Made by a program: the position numbers and the translations under genes
Part shown: piece after piece, positions 1 to 9,522 of the stretch
Numbering within the stretch: the first letter of the stretch is position 1
Layout of the letters: each line of letters begins with the position of its first letter
Source of the DNA: Tigriopus japonicus
Lineage: Eukaryota; Arthropoda; Copepoda; Harpacticoida; Harpacticidae
Direction: 5' to 3'
Assembly: GCA_010645155.1 (NCBI GenBank)
Contig: CM021312.1
Location: 6,493,286-6,557,285 of the forward strand
Length of the DNA: 64,000 nt
Notes under the pieces: model-generated
Told to the model about the DNA's origin: nothing
Databases searched by the model: none
Seen by the model: only the letters and a program-made list of their open reading frames with translations

Positions 1-230
1 GAAGGTTATTTTCCGGCACCCACGGTTTTGGCCAGCCTTGGCCTTCAAAGGCTATTAAGATCAAACATTATGCTTTCAAAGGTAAGCTGAGATCATGGGC
101 GTCAATTTGGTAGTAAATAGTGCATAGGCAAAGTTGCCTCAAACAGGTCGAACCCAAGAACCACAGTACAATGGAACCGACGTCTTGGGACCAAAATGGC
201 ACATGCGCGTACTCTTTTATTATAGCGCTC

Positions 231-548
231 TAGGTCAGATGGCGTGAACAGTATCTGCAAACCTTGCAAGAGCGCAAAAAGTGGGTTCAACCAAGGAAAT
301 CTTTACGTGCGGGGGACCTCGTCCTTCTCCAAAGCAAGTCAGAACGCCGCCTACACTGGCCATTTGGCCTTGTTGAAGAAGCCCACCTTAGTGCTGATGG
401 GCACGTCAGGTCTGTAACCATTAAACAAAGCATCAAGACCTCAGGAGGGGGACACCACATTCGATTCTATGATCGACCTATATGCGACATTGTTCCCTTG
501 ATCCAAGAAGCCCCTCCACAACCTGATGAGGTGGAACTGTACTGTTGA
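231..548 (+). mobile_element. BEL/Pao retrotransposon pol C-terminal relic (DUF5641 region)
   Basis: This is the end of a BEL/Pao-type polyprotein, the segment that follows the integrase core. The frame reads W-R-E-Q-Y-L-x-T-L-Q-E-R-x-K-W at about 240-284. It continues with G-D-L-V-L-L, then W-P-x-G-L-V-E-E, D-G-H-V-R-S-V and a final R-P-I-x-D-I-V-P-L, and stops at 546-548. That order of motifs is typical of the Pao C-terminal domain. The frame has a TAG just upstream (231-233), and no protease, reverse transcriptase or integrase core is visible in the 230 bases before it. The copy is therefore 5'-truncated by the window edge or decayed. It is inferred to be inactive. Confidence 0.8.
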
Positions 549-860
549 GCAAGCTCAAACCACAAGTAATGGCCACCCTCTCGAGACCAACACATCACCC
601 CACGAGACAAGCCCGTCACACTGCCAGATAATATCAACAACGAAACGCTTCCGTCGAGTGAGGCCTATTGGGACTATTGTTTTACATTTTAACTACAAGT
701 GAATAAACGCCCCGTGCTAACTGAATAACTAAGTTAATCTGTCAACCTTCCTGTCGAGTGCCGGACACTCCGAAGACAGGACACTAGTCAAGTTCAACCT
801 TTGCCTGTAATGGCATAACGGTCCTTTAACAAACAGCTGACTGGGAGGTCACAGAACAAA
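549..860 (+). other. Possible 3' LTR remnant of the BEL/Pao copy
   Basis: The DNA right after the pol stop carries an AATAAA signal at 702-707. It is followed by GC-richer sequence with the short inverted pair GTCGAGTGCCGGACACTC (about 753-770). A polyadenylation signal shortly downstream of pol is expected for an LTR R region. The window does not show the matching 5' LTR, so the boundaries and the LTR call are inference. Confidence 0.3.
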
Positions 861-2373
861 AGACTGGGAGGTCACCGTTCTAATAGAGCTCGCAAAATTG
901 AACCCTGGCAAAAAAGTTTGACCCATTTTCGAACTTCCCAATGGGAGTGATTACCATATCATTTTACGGACCTGCTGCCGTTAGCAGTGTAGGCTTGCCA
1001 AAAAAAAAAATCTCAGTTTTCAAGGGTCAGATTTTCGAAAAATGTTGCATTTATGGGCAATGGCATGGTTGAGAAGTATTGCAAAGTAATTTGAAAACAA
1101 ATGGAGAAATTGGAAGCCTTCAATTAAACCAATTATTCTTTTTCAGGTTTAGTTGCCCTAAGAACCTATCTTCTCTCGCCATCTTGTTATTCAAAGTCAG
1201 GCATTCCTAATTTCAAAGTTCGGAAGAACCCTCTCAACTTATGTAGCAAAATTTTAGATAAAAGCAACAAAACATTCTTTTTTGCAAAAACAATGTCAAG
1301 AATTGCTATTTTAACTTCAAGTTGTGCAGATAAGAAAGGCATTGTTGTAATTACCAGGCCTAAACCTTCGTTTTAGTTACCTTGCACGCTCGGCAGAAAC
1401 ACAGGTCTTCCGAACTTTTTTTCCCGCCAAAAATGATGACGTCACTAGTAATTGCTGCAATAAATATTGGACACACTAAAGTCAGAAATTTTGTGTGACA
1501 AAGCTCAAAGGTTGCGGATGTTTTCTATTTTTCCGGTTCCACTCAAAGGACTCTATACTTTTGAATAAGACCGCATGCTACATTTTCTCAATCCGTCAAA
1601 TTCAAAAGTAATTCTTTCAAAAATTGTAAAATTCTTTGATTAGTGTCAGTTATGCATGTCACTATGAATCAGGTTTTTTGGTATCTTGCTGAGATTGAAG
1701 GTCTCAATGTAACACTTTTGACTTAGCCACGACGTTTTTTTGCAGTTTTAAATACAATTCCATTTTGTTATTGTGGGTGAGGCATGGCGTAGTACTGTGT
1801 CGTTTTGACTCTTTGGAGTCACAATTTAGCGTTGAACCGTCTTTCGATGCAAACAACAACCAACATTTTGTACCAATGGCAGCCAAAAAGTGGCAAGGAG
1901 CGGGAATATTCCTTCATGGAACACCCTTTATCAGTAATGTACTGACTCCTTAACAAACGACAAATGACAAAATTATCATTGTCTTCTTGATATTGACGTT
2001 GCATTGATTTGGTTTTGTATTTGTTTATTATTATCATACTTATTAACAGGAAAGCTTACAGATACTTTGTAACATTTCTAAGTCATTGCTGACTTTTTGA
2101 GCATTTTTGGAATGGTGTGTAGATATATAATAGGTCTTCTTCTGACAAGGATTACTGGACTTGTTGACTCTTTGCAAGGTTGGCTTTTATTAACCCCAGA
2201 TTTTCTTCTAGTGAGGTCCTGAAAGCCGATTTTAGAAAATGTGGAAAGACCCGTTCTCCAAAAATAAATCGGAAATGATTCTCAGCCAAACTAGGTTTCA
2301 ATCCGCCTTCAATCTGAGATTGACCTCATCACTACCGAGCATCGAACGGTGCCATTCGTCGTCAACCATGAAC
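861..2373. other. Intergenic, no supportable feature
   Basis: This is AT-rich DNA with only short open frames (60-72 codons) of no recognisable family, lying as overlapping frames on both strands. No RNA gene, array or clear transposon terminus was found. The nearby relics suggest old transposon-derived sequence. Confidence 0.5.
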
Positions 2374-2803
2374 TTCTGAGACCACAGACCATATAATGAC
2401 TAGACCTCGCTTCGTGCGAGTAAAAGGTGGACAACTTTGCTTCATCAGTTGGAACATAACACTACACCCTAAAATGGTGGGAATTTCGAATTTTTCAAAG
2501 TTTTGCCTGCGTGGCCAAATCCTGAACAAACTCAACGTACCATACGTACTTTGTTCTTGACGCAAGCGAGCGTCGTTACTTCTGAGCACGCGGTCGCCCT
2601 GAGATTTTGAAGCTAGCGCAGCTGGACCAAGTGGGGTCACTTTTCTCTCGCCGACGGAACGGGCCAATGCGACATCTAGTCTTGGCTATTTTTACAAAAC
2701 CCTCGATTGGGAGGTTGCGTGGTCTAATTTTACCTAACATTCCGAAATTTGTCGGAATGTCGAACTCGTGGGCAAATTGTTTTCGTAAGCCTGTCATGAA
2801 GTG

Positions 2804-3076
2804 CACAAACTAGCCTCAGACTTCTCAGTTCTAGCTAAGCAGGCAGACTACGGCAACAGTTGTTTGATCCGTGACCTCTAGATGACTCAGGCTGTATTTT
2901 CGGGATTGACTCTGAGAATCAAACTTGAAAAGGGATATTTGCGTTACAAACAAGGTAGCGCCATCTATGACGTTCCTTATGAAACCATCATTTTTAACAA
3001 TGTTGTTAGGTAATCCCTCATAGAGGGCGGTTTTGGCGACGTCAAAATTGAGATATCTCTATTTCATTTATCTATG
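2804..3076. mobile_element. 273-bp insertion nested in the foldback left arm
   Basis: The intact right arm reads straight through GTCATGAAGTGTGAACCC (as reverse complement). On the left arm the same phrase is interrupted after TGAAGTG (2797-2803), and TGAAGTG recurs at 3077-3083 before TGAACCC. That is an insertion with a 7-bp target duplication. The insert has no long open frame and no obvious terminal inverted repeats or poly-A tail, so its class is unknown. It is younger than the foldback element. Confidence 0.55.
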
Positions 3077-3268
3077 TGAAGTGTGAACCCTACACAAAGT
3101 GCTGGTTTGCTCCGACAGCTTGTTTGCTACAGCTGCGCGTTTGGCTCACTATTACTCGAGAATGCAAAAGAATGAACCCGCCTTTGATACAGTGTATTGT
3201 TATGGGATTGGATATTCTATTAAAGAACAGTTGAAAGGTAATATAATAAAATAACCTTTCCACATCTA

Positions 3269-3311
3269 AACCTAACCTAACCTTACCTTACCTAACCTAA
3301 CCTAACTTAAC
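3269..3311 (-). repeat. Degenerate TTAGG (CCTAA) tract
   Basis: About eight tandem CCTAA or CCTTA units lie on the plus strand, which is TTAGG/TAAGG on the minus strand. TTAGG is the ancestral arthropod telomere repeat. The tract is short, imperfect and internal, and lies inside the loop of the foldback element, so it is a minor interstitial repeat rather than a chromosome end. Confidence 0.6.
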
Positions 3312-3800
3312 GTAAAGTAATTTAATCCTAACATAAACCAAATGTAATGTAATGATAAAAAATGAATGGTCAAACCTAAAATTAAAACAAATATATATAC
3401 CCTTGGTGAGCTGCGAACACTCAATCATTGGTACATTAACCAGAGATTCTACCACAGCGCTATAACATTGCCTTGGACGGAATGATTCAATTGGTAGTAT
3501 TTAACTGTCTCATTTGTTGCAACAGCTGTTTCAAGCAAGCTGTTGGAGCAAACCAGCACTTTGTGTAGGGTTCACACTTCATGACAGGCTTACGAAAACA
3601 ATTTGCCCACGAGTTCGACATTCCGACAAATTTCGGAATGTTAGGTAAAATTAGACCACGCAACCTCCCAATCGAGGGTTTAGTAAAAATAGACGAGAGA
3701 CATCTAGTCATTATATGATCTGTGTCTGAGACCCAACCATAGATAATGTGCACATTTAACACCCTTCTTAAACTAGTTCTATCACTAACTGAACGGCGCG

Positions 3801-3999
3801 CGGTAAAAAGGTCACAAGGTAAAAAGGTCACGGTAAATAGGTCACAGTAAAAAGGTCACCGTAAAACGGTCACGGTAAAAAGGTCACAAGGTAAAACGGT
3901 CACGGTAAAAAGGTCACGAGGTAAATAGGTCACGGTAAAAAGGTCACGGTAAAAAGGTCACAGTAAATAGGTCACGGTAAGAAAGTCACAAGGTAAGAA
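3801..3999 (+). repeat. Minisatellite array, unit about GTCACGGTAAAAAG (left)
   Basis: Roughly 14 units of a 12-15 bp motif occur in a row. The core is GGTCACGGTAAAAA, with variants GGTCACAAGGTAAA, GGTCACAGTAAA and TAAATA in place of TAAAAA. The array is the mirror image of the one at 5415-5625, so the two together look like the ends of one element. Confidence 0.85.
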
Positions 4000-5414
4000 A
4001 TTCAAAAGCAGAAAAAGGCACAATGTAACTTCTAATTGAAATGATATTCAAAAAATGTTGTTGAGCACATGGACTGTATGCCATACAATCCATGTACAGT
4101 TGTCAGTACAGTTTTTTTCGACAAATCTTGTACAAAATCATTGACACTAATCACCAATAACACATTTTTATGCTTAAGAAAAATAAGCCCAACCCCACAA
4201 ATGATTGTAAAAAATATGAAAATGGTAAAGGTGTTCACCACATACATTGCATGTACAATTGTCATGAGGTAAGAAGTGGAATTCTTTTTTACTACAAGTC
4301 AGATGATGGGCATTGTCTAAAACTTCCCTTGCCAACTAAAACTGGGGAGCAAATATCGAGTTCCTTTGGCTTTTATAGTTGTGATACCTAATCCAGAACG
4401 TTGGGATTGCGTTTTTCTGCAAATGAAACTGGCTTGCATTGAGAAGAACACGTATTTCAAATTTCAGTCCAATTGAATGCCGGAGTGAAAAGTTATGCCT
4501 TGTCAAACTTATAAACTAAGGAGAGCATAGAATAAATTATTTCGCCCTTTTGTGGTAAAACGATTACCCCAAAAAGGCTTGTTCATTCATTCTCGGGAGG
4601 ATTTGCACTGAGCTTTGAGAGAGCATAAGTTTTGACTCCGACGTTTGATTGAGCTGAAAATTGAAGTACGTAGTGCACTCGACAAAATAAAAGGTCTTCC
4701 TCAGTCTTGACCATTGACTACACAAACAAGTCCAGGGGTTTCAGTTTGGCGAGAACGGGGGCTACTTAAATTTGGCTCAGTAGCCGTCTATATCACGGGT
4801 TCCTAAACTGGGGGCCGTGAAGGATTTTTGAAAATTGACAAAGCAGGTGAACTTGTCCAAATATAATGCTTGTAAATGATTTTGAATATTAATACATATC
4901 AGTCCTTCTTAACTATGCTTCAAAACAATTTTATTGTTTTTGAAAACCAAGAACCCTACAGTGAAGGTGTCAGGTACCACAAGAGGATTTTTAGAGGAAA
5001 GCATGGATTTACATTGCAGTCTCAATTTCCAGGTTTAATCAACTGAATTTTCAATTGTCACTCACCTTAGTGCTTTCAATTCCATTGCTTGGTTTGGTAT
5101 CTTTATCGCAGAGTCTCAGCAGAGTCCTTTTTATTCTATTTTGAATTGTTATTGCATTGAGTTGCGACCACACCAATTTCAATTTTTGGTGTTAACTTTT
5201 GAATAGTAACAACTGCAAATTACCTAATACCTTTGTTAAAGAGACACTCCTTGCTATTTGATTTGCTGAATCATTTGTTGCTTTTTAGTGTCATACTGAC
5301 GTTTTCTTAACGTCCAGTTAATCCCATGATTGATAAATCGTTTCAACCTCAGTTAAAGTATGATGTTCAGCCCAACAACATTATGTGTGTGCAATGATTG
5401 CAAGACCTTTCCCT
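4000..5414. other. Interior of the unit bounded by inverted minisatellites
   Basis: About 1.4 kb of AT-rich DNA lies between the two opposed arrays. It contains a short imperfect palindrome around 4068-4105 (TGTATGCCATACA and nearby CATGTACA) but no transposase or other recognisable protein. Open frames of 67-77 codons overlap on both strands and look accidental. If the unit is a transposon it is non-autonomous. Confidence 0.4.
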
Positions 5415-5625
5415 CGTGTGACCTTTTTATTGTGACCTATTTACCACGTGACCTTTTTACTGTGACCTAATTACCGTGTGACCTTTTTACTGTGACCTAA
5501 TTACCGTGTGACCTTTTGACTGTGACCTAATTACCGTGTGACCTATTTACCGTGACCTATTTACCCCGTGACCTTTTTACTGTGACCTATTTACCTGTGA
5601 CCGTTTTGCTTGTGACCTTTTTACC
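5415..5625 (-). repeat. Minisatellite array, unit about GTGACCTTTTTACC (right, inverted)
   Basis: About 15 units of GTGACC(T/A)(T/A)TTTACTGT-like sequence occur here, the reverse complement of the array at 3801-3999. The last clear unit ends TTTTTACC at 5625, opposite the first left unit GGTAAAAAGG at 3802. A 9-bp direct repeat, AACTGAACG, lies at 3787-3795 and 5633-5641, a few bases outside the two arrays. Confidence 0.85.
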
Positions 5626-5745
5626 TACAATCAACTGAACGATGGGGATCGTTATTCAAATAGATCATTGCGTGAACTCCGTCTCTCGTTGCCCAGGCTG
5701 TTGAGCTTTTTCGTAGCCCGCACTTCGGTCTTCGGGGTCAGCCTG

Positions 5746-6702
5746 GTCAGGAACCTCTCACCACAGGACGCGAACTTCAGCTGACGCGAAGCCCAATGAG
5801 GCCCTTGAAACGGTGCGGCTCTGCACTGAATTTGAACGAAATTGCCGAAAGACGATAGAAAAAGGTGTTGGATAGCAAACATCACTTCAGAACATTGTTG
5901 CAGCATGAGATAGTGCTCCTTTTCCTGCCGTTTATTTTATAATGATGCTTACTGTTCTCAGGGATTAGTCAAAACTGAGCTACTTCAGACCAATGTCTCA
6001 CACAAAACTAAGAATGGATCGCAATTAAACGCATGTATAACTTGAATATAATAATACCAACTTTAGACAACGGGTTCAATTATATTCAGATCAATTTTCA
6101 TGAAAATTGGGCGTCTTTTTGGTAAACTGTGGCCATGTTATTAACAATGAAACTCACAGCCACAGTATCAACACTCTTCTCCATAAAAAAAAAATATTTT
6201 TAGTCAGTATTTTATCGTCTGAAATGCCTGAAATCCAGTAGATGCCAGATATCAACAATTGACAGGCCAAACCGAGACGAAGCACAATATTGAACAAATT
6301 ACTCATCAACTTATGGTTGAGTTGTTGATGATTCCCTCTGAATGATTATTCATGCAGAATGGAGTAAAGAACAGATCACCTTCATGGAGCACTATATTCT
6401 TCACTTTGATGGTGTTGTTAGGTTCTTATAATCTGAAACCATTAGTATTTCAGGATAAGTTGAATAGGGTTGATAATGAATGGTGAACGGGATTTAGCCA
6501 AGAATGGGTTGCATTTAATTATCTCTAAGAGACAGATACACAAACTAGAGTGATGTCTAGACAATTCATTCACTGATTTATTATGAAATATTGAATATTG
6601 AGTCCATAACACTTGCCTGTCATTCAGTCCATAGGGCCTCATTGGGCTCTTAAAAACAACAACAAACAGCTGTCTTCGCATCCTCTTCTGTAAGTATATC
6701 CA
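5746..6702. repeat. Long direct repeat, copy A
   Basis: This block of about 957 bp recurs in the same orientation at 8004-8962. Shared landmarks include GTCAGGAACCTCTCACC at the start, ATGAGGCCCTT near 5795 and 8055, ACTCACAGCCACAGTATC near 6150 and 8411, and CATCCTCTTCTGTAAGTATA at the end. The copies differ by scattered substitutions and small indels. No conserved protein frame was found. The start-to-start distance to copy B is 2258 bp. Confidence 0.85.
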
Positions 6703-6780
6703 TGGTAGTGATGGGGGGCAAACAAGAGATTGGGCAAGCTGTATTGGCACAATGCTTGGGCTTGCTGAAGCTTGGCATAG

Positions 6781-8003
6781 CTTGGGTGCTTGTACAAGTA
6801 CTTTTCCCAGCTAACAGTTTTGCCAAATTTGCTATGAACGAAGAATAAACTTGCCATCCAAATTTCACTAAACCAGGCTGATTCAGCTAAATAGGGCCCA
6901 TACCTTTGAAAGGATGTATTTTTTAAGAAAATTACACACTTCAATTCTCTCACATGGGGAAATGCAAAATATTTCGAGAATATTAAAAAAAGATTTGGCA
7001 TTTTACTTTTTCATGCCGGCAACTCTGAGTAAACGAGATTGTTCTGGAAGTGTGACTTCTAAATCTCGGTCTTGATTAGCCTCAAAAGTGCATTCATGTG
7101 TGGCCTAGAACCGAAACAAAAAAAAAACATAGTTTTGCAAATGCTATCCAAATTGAAATATTTTTTTGTATCACTTCCACTATTTATTGCTGAATTATTA
7201 AGGTCAAAAGATCATCGAAAATGCAACTTGACATTTTTTCTTCCAAGTCACACTGAAAGTATCTTAACTCTTCAAAGAGCAACTGCCGGCAACTGCATCT
7301 TCCAATGTTCCTTGAGCTTGGGAAGTGTATTGGTGTATTGTAGTGATGTGACTTGGGCAAGTAATGAGTCATCACAGGCACCCCAAGCACAAGTTGTTGA
7401 CAAGCATTACTTGGGCAATACACCAATACACTTGGCAAGCTCAAGGAACATTGGAAGATGCAGTTGCCGGCAGTTACTCTTAGAAGATTTCAGATGCTTG
7501 CAGTGTGACTTAGAAGAAAATTCTTTTTTTCTTTTTTGACATTCTGTCAAGTTGCATTTTCAATGATCTTTTGACCTTAATAATTTAGCAATAAACAGTG
7601 GAAGTGAAACAAAAAATATTTTGATTTGGATAGCATTTGCAAAACCATGTTTTTTCTTTAGTTTCCGTTCTAAGCCACACATGAATACACTTTTCGGGCC
7701 AATCAAGAATGAGATTTAACAGTCACACTTGGGAACAAGCTCGGTCACTCAGAGTTGGTAGAAAAAAATATAAGATGCCAACTCTTTTTTTTTTTTGAAA
7801 TATTCTCAAAAGCTTTTGCATTTCTCGATACAAAAGCTTTGAATTGTGTATTTTCATCTAAAAATCCATCCTAACAAGGGCATGGGCCCTATTTCGCTGA
7901 AACTTTCTGGTTAATTGAAATTCTGATGCCGAAGGTTTAGTCTTCACTCCTAGCAAATTTGGCAAACCTGTAAGGTGGGAAAAATACTTGTACAGGCACC
8001 CAA
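6781..8003. repeat. ~1.2-kb palindrome with arms of about 560-590 bp
   Basis: The left arm 6781-7341 is the imperfect reverse complement of the right arm 7416-8003, around a 74-bp centre (7342-7415). Matching pairs include CTTGGGTGCTTGTACAAGTA (6781) with its complement near 7985-8003, and GCAACTGCATCTTCCAATGT (7292) with ACATTGGAAGATGCAGTTGC near 7448. TTATTAAGGTCAAAAGATCA (7195) pairs with its complement near 7567. Open frames such as 7072-7539 (+) and 7184-7444 (-) are the two arms of the palindrome and not genes. Confidence 0.85.
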
Positions 8004-9124
8004 GTCAGGAACCTCTCACCGCAGGACGCGAACTTCAGCTGACGCGTAGCCCAATGAGGCCCTTAAAACGGTGCGGCTCTGCAGTGAATTTGAACGAAAT
8101 TGCCAAAAAACGATAAAAATAGGTGTTTGATAGCAAACATCGCTTCAGAACATTGTTGCAGCATTAGATAGCGCTCCTTTTCCTACCATTCATTTTTATA
8201 ATGCTGCTTTCTGTTCTCGGGAATTAGTCAAAACTGAGCTCCTTCAGACCAATATCTCGCACAAAATGGAGAATGGATCTCGAATAAATGCATATGTAAC
8301 TTAAATATAATAATACCAACTTCAGACAACGAGTTCAGTTATACTTCGATCAAGTTTCATGAAGATTGGGCGTCTTTTTAGAAAACTGTGGCCATGTTAT
8401 TAACAATGAAACTCACAGCCACAGTATCCACACTCTTCCCCATAAAAACATCATTTTTAGTCAGCATTTTATCGTCTGAAATCCTTGAAATCCATTAGAT
8501 GCCAAATATCAACATTTTGATCAGCCAAACCGAGAGGAAGCACGAGATTAAACAATTTTTTGGTCAACTAATTGTTGAGTTGTTGATGATTCCCTCACAC
8601 TGATTATTCATGCAGAATGCAGTGAAGAACAGATCACTTTCATGGAGCACTGTATTCTTCGCTTTGATGGAGTTGTTTGGTACTTATAATCTGAAACCAT
8701 TGGTATTTCAGGATAAGTTGAATAGGGTTGATAATGAGTGGTGAACGTGATTTACCCAAGAGTGGGTTGCATTTAATTATCTCTAAGAGACAGAAACACA
8801 AACTAGAATGATGTCTAGACAATTTGTTCACTGATTTAGCATAAAATATTGAATATTGAGTCCATAACACTTCCCTATCGTTCACTCCAGAGGGCCTCAT
8901 TGGGCTCTCAAAAACAACAACAAACAGCTGTCTTCGCATCCTCTTCTGTAAGTATATCCATGCCCAAGTAGACCCAAGTTTCGGCAAGTCCAAGGTACTG
9001 TACCGAACCGCTTGCCCAAGCTCTTGTTTGCCTCCCATCACTAGTGTATTGCCCAAGTAATGCTTGTCAACAACTTGTTCTTGGGTGTTTGTGATGACTC
9101 ATTACTTGCCCAAGTCACATCACT
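7342..9124. mobile_element. Non-autonomous element with ~80-bp terminal inverted repeats
   Basis: The sequence starting AGTGATGTGACTTGGGCAAG at 7342 is repeated in reverse complement at the other end, finishing CTTGCCCAAGTCACATCACT at 9124. The match continues for about 80 bp through the shared phrases AACAAGTTGTTG/CAACAACTTGTT and CAAGCATTACTTGGG. Between the ends lie the right palindrome arm and copy B of the long direct repeat. No transposase is present. No clear target duplication was found, so the outer limits could be those of a larger composite. Confidence 0.6.
8004..8962. repeat. Long direct repeat, copy B
   Basis: This is the second copy of the block at 5746-6702, in the same orientation. 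It starts where the palindrome's right arm ends (CACCCAAG|GTCAGG). It finishes at GTAAGTATATCCATG, after which the sequence (8963-9050) is related in inverse orientation to 6703-6790. Confidence 0.85.
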
Positions 9125-9522
9125 CCTTGGCCTGGTCGTCATGATCAGCCGTTTCTTCTTTTTAGCGTCGCTACATTTGGCTCTTCTAATAATATTTGGA
9201 AATATCCGGGATGATTGTGCTTGAGAATGTGGACCTTTACCCGATTTGCTGAAGGTAGTAACTCTTGTAAATGTCTTTACGTCGGTTTCCCTCGTCATAT
9301 AACTAACAAGGGTGATACTTTTAGAATTTCAAAAGCTGTTATCAATGCTAGGTGTCATTTTTCAGACATTTTCTTCAACATCATTCGGCAACACTGCTTC
9401 AGACATTCGTACTTCGTCATTCTTCATCATTGTCTTTGGTTAAGAAGTTAGTCTTTTGTGTCTTATCTCATCCCTTGAGAAACGTATCTCAGTTCATCGC
9501 TTCTAGTAGTTTCTCGAACATC
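9125..9522 (+). other. Upstream region of the selenoprotein T gene
   Basis: This is unique-looking sequence between the repeat mosaic and the SELENOT start codon. It presumably holds the 5' UTR and promoter. No TATA box stands out. In-frame codons upstream of the chosen ATG lack any signal-peptide or family character. Confidence 0.4.

Larger units (their letters stand above)
2374..3745. repeat. Foldback (long inverted repeat) element
   Basis: Sequence on the left (2374-2402, about 2680-2803 and 3077-3135) reappears in reverse complement on the right (about 3523-3745). One pair is CCTCGATTGGGAGGTTGCG near 2701 against its reverse complement near 3658. Another is CAAAGTGCTGGTTTGCTCC near 3097 against GGAGCAAACCAGCACTTTG near 3544. 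The left arm is broken by extra DNA at about 2403-2675 and by a second insertion (2804-3076). The right arm is continuous and records the older state. Open frames here (for example 2607-2813 plus, 3487-3831 minus) are the same repeat read in two places and are not genes. Outer ends are approximate. Confidence 0.7.

Noticed and set aside
4032..4391. Overlapping 67-77 codon frames on both strands
   Set aside because: They lie inside the non-autonomous minisatellite-bounded unit, around a small palindrome. There is no protein family likeness.
3801..5625. Regularly spaced short repeats that could resemble a CRISPR array
   Set aside because: Units abut without unique spacers, occur as an inverted pair, and the window is eukaryotic.
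7072..7539. 155-codon plus-strand frame
   Set aside because: It runs through one arm and the centre of a palindrome, and the other arm gives a similar minus-strand frame (7184-7444). It is repeat sequence and not a gene.
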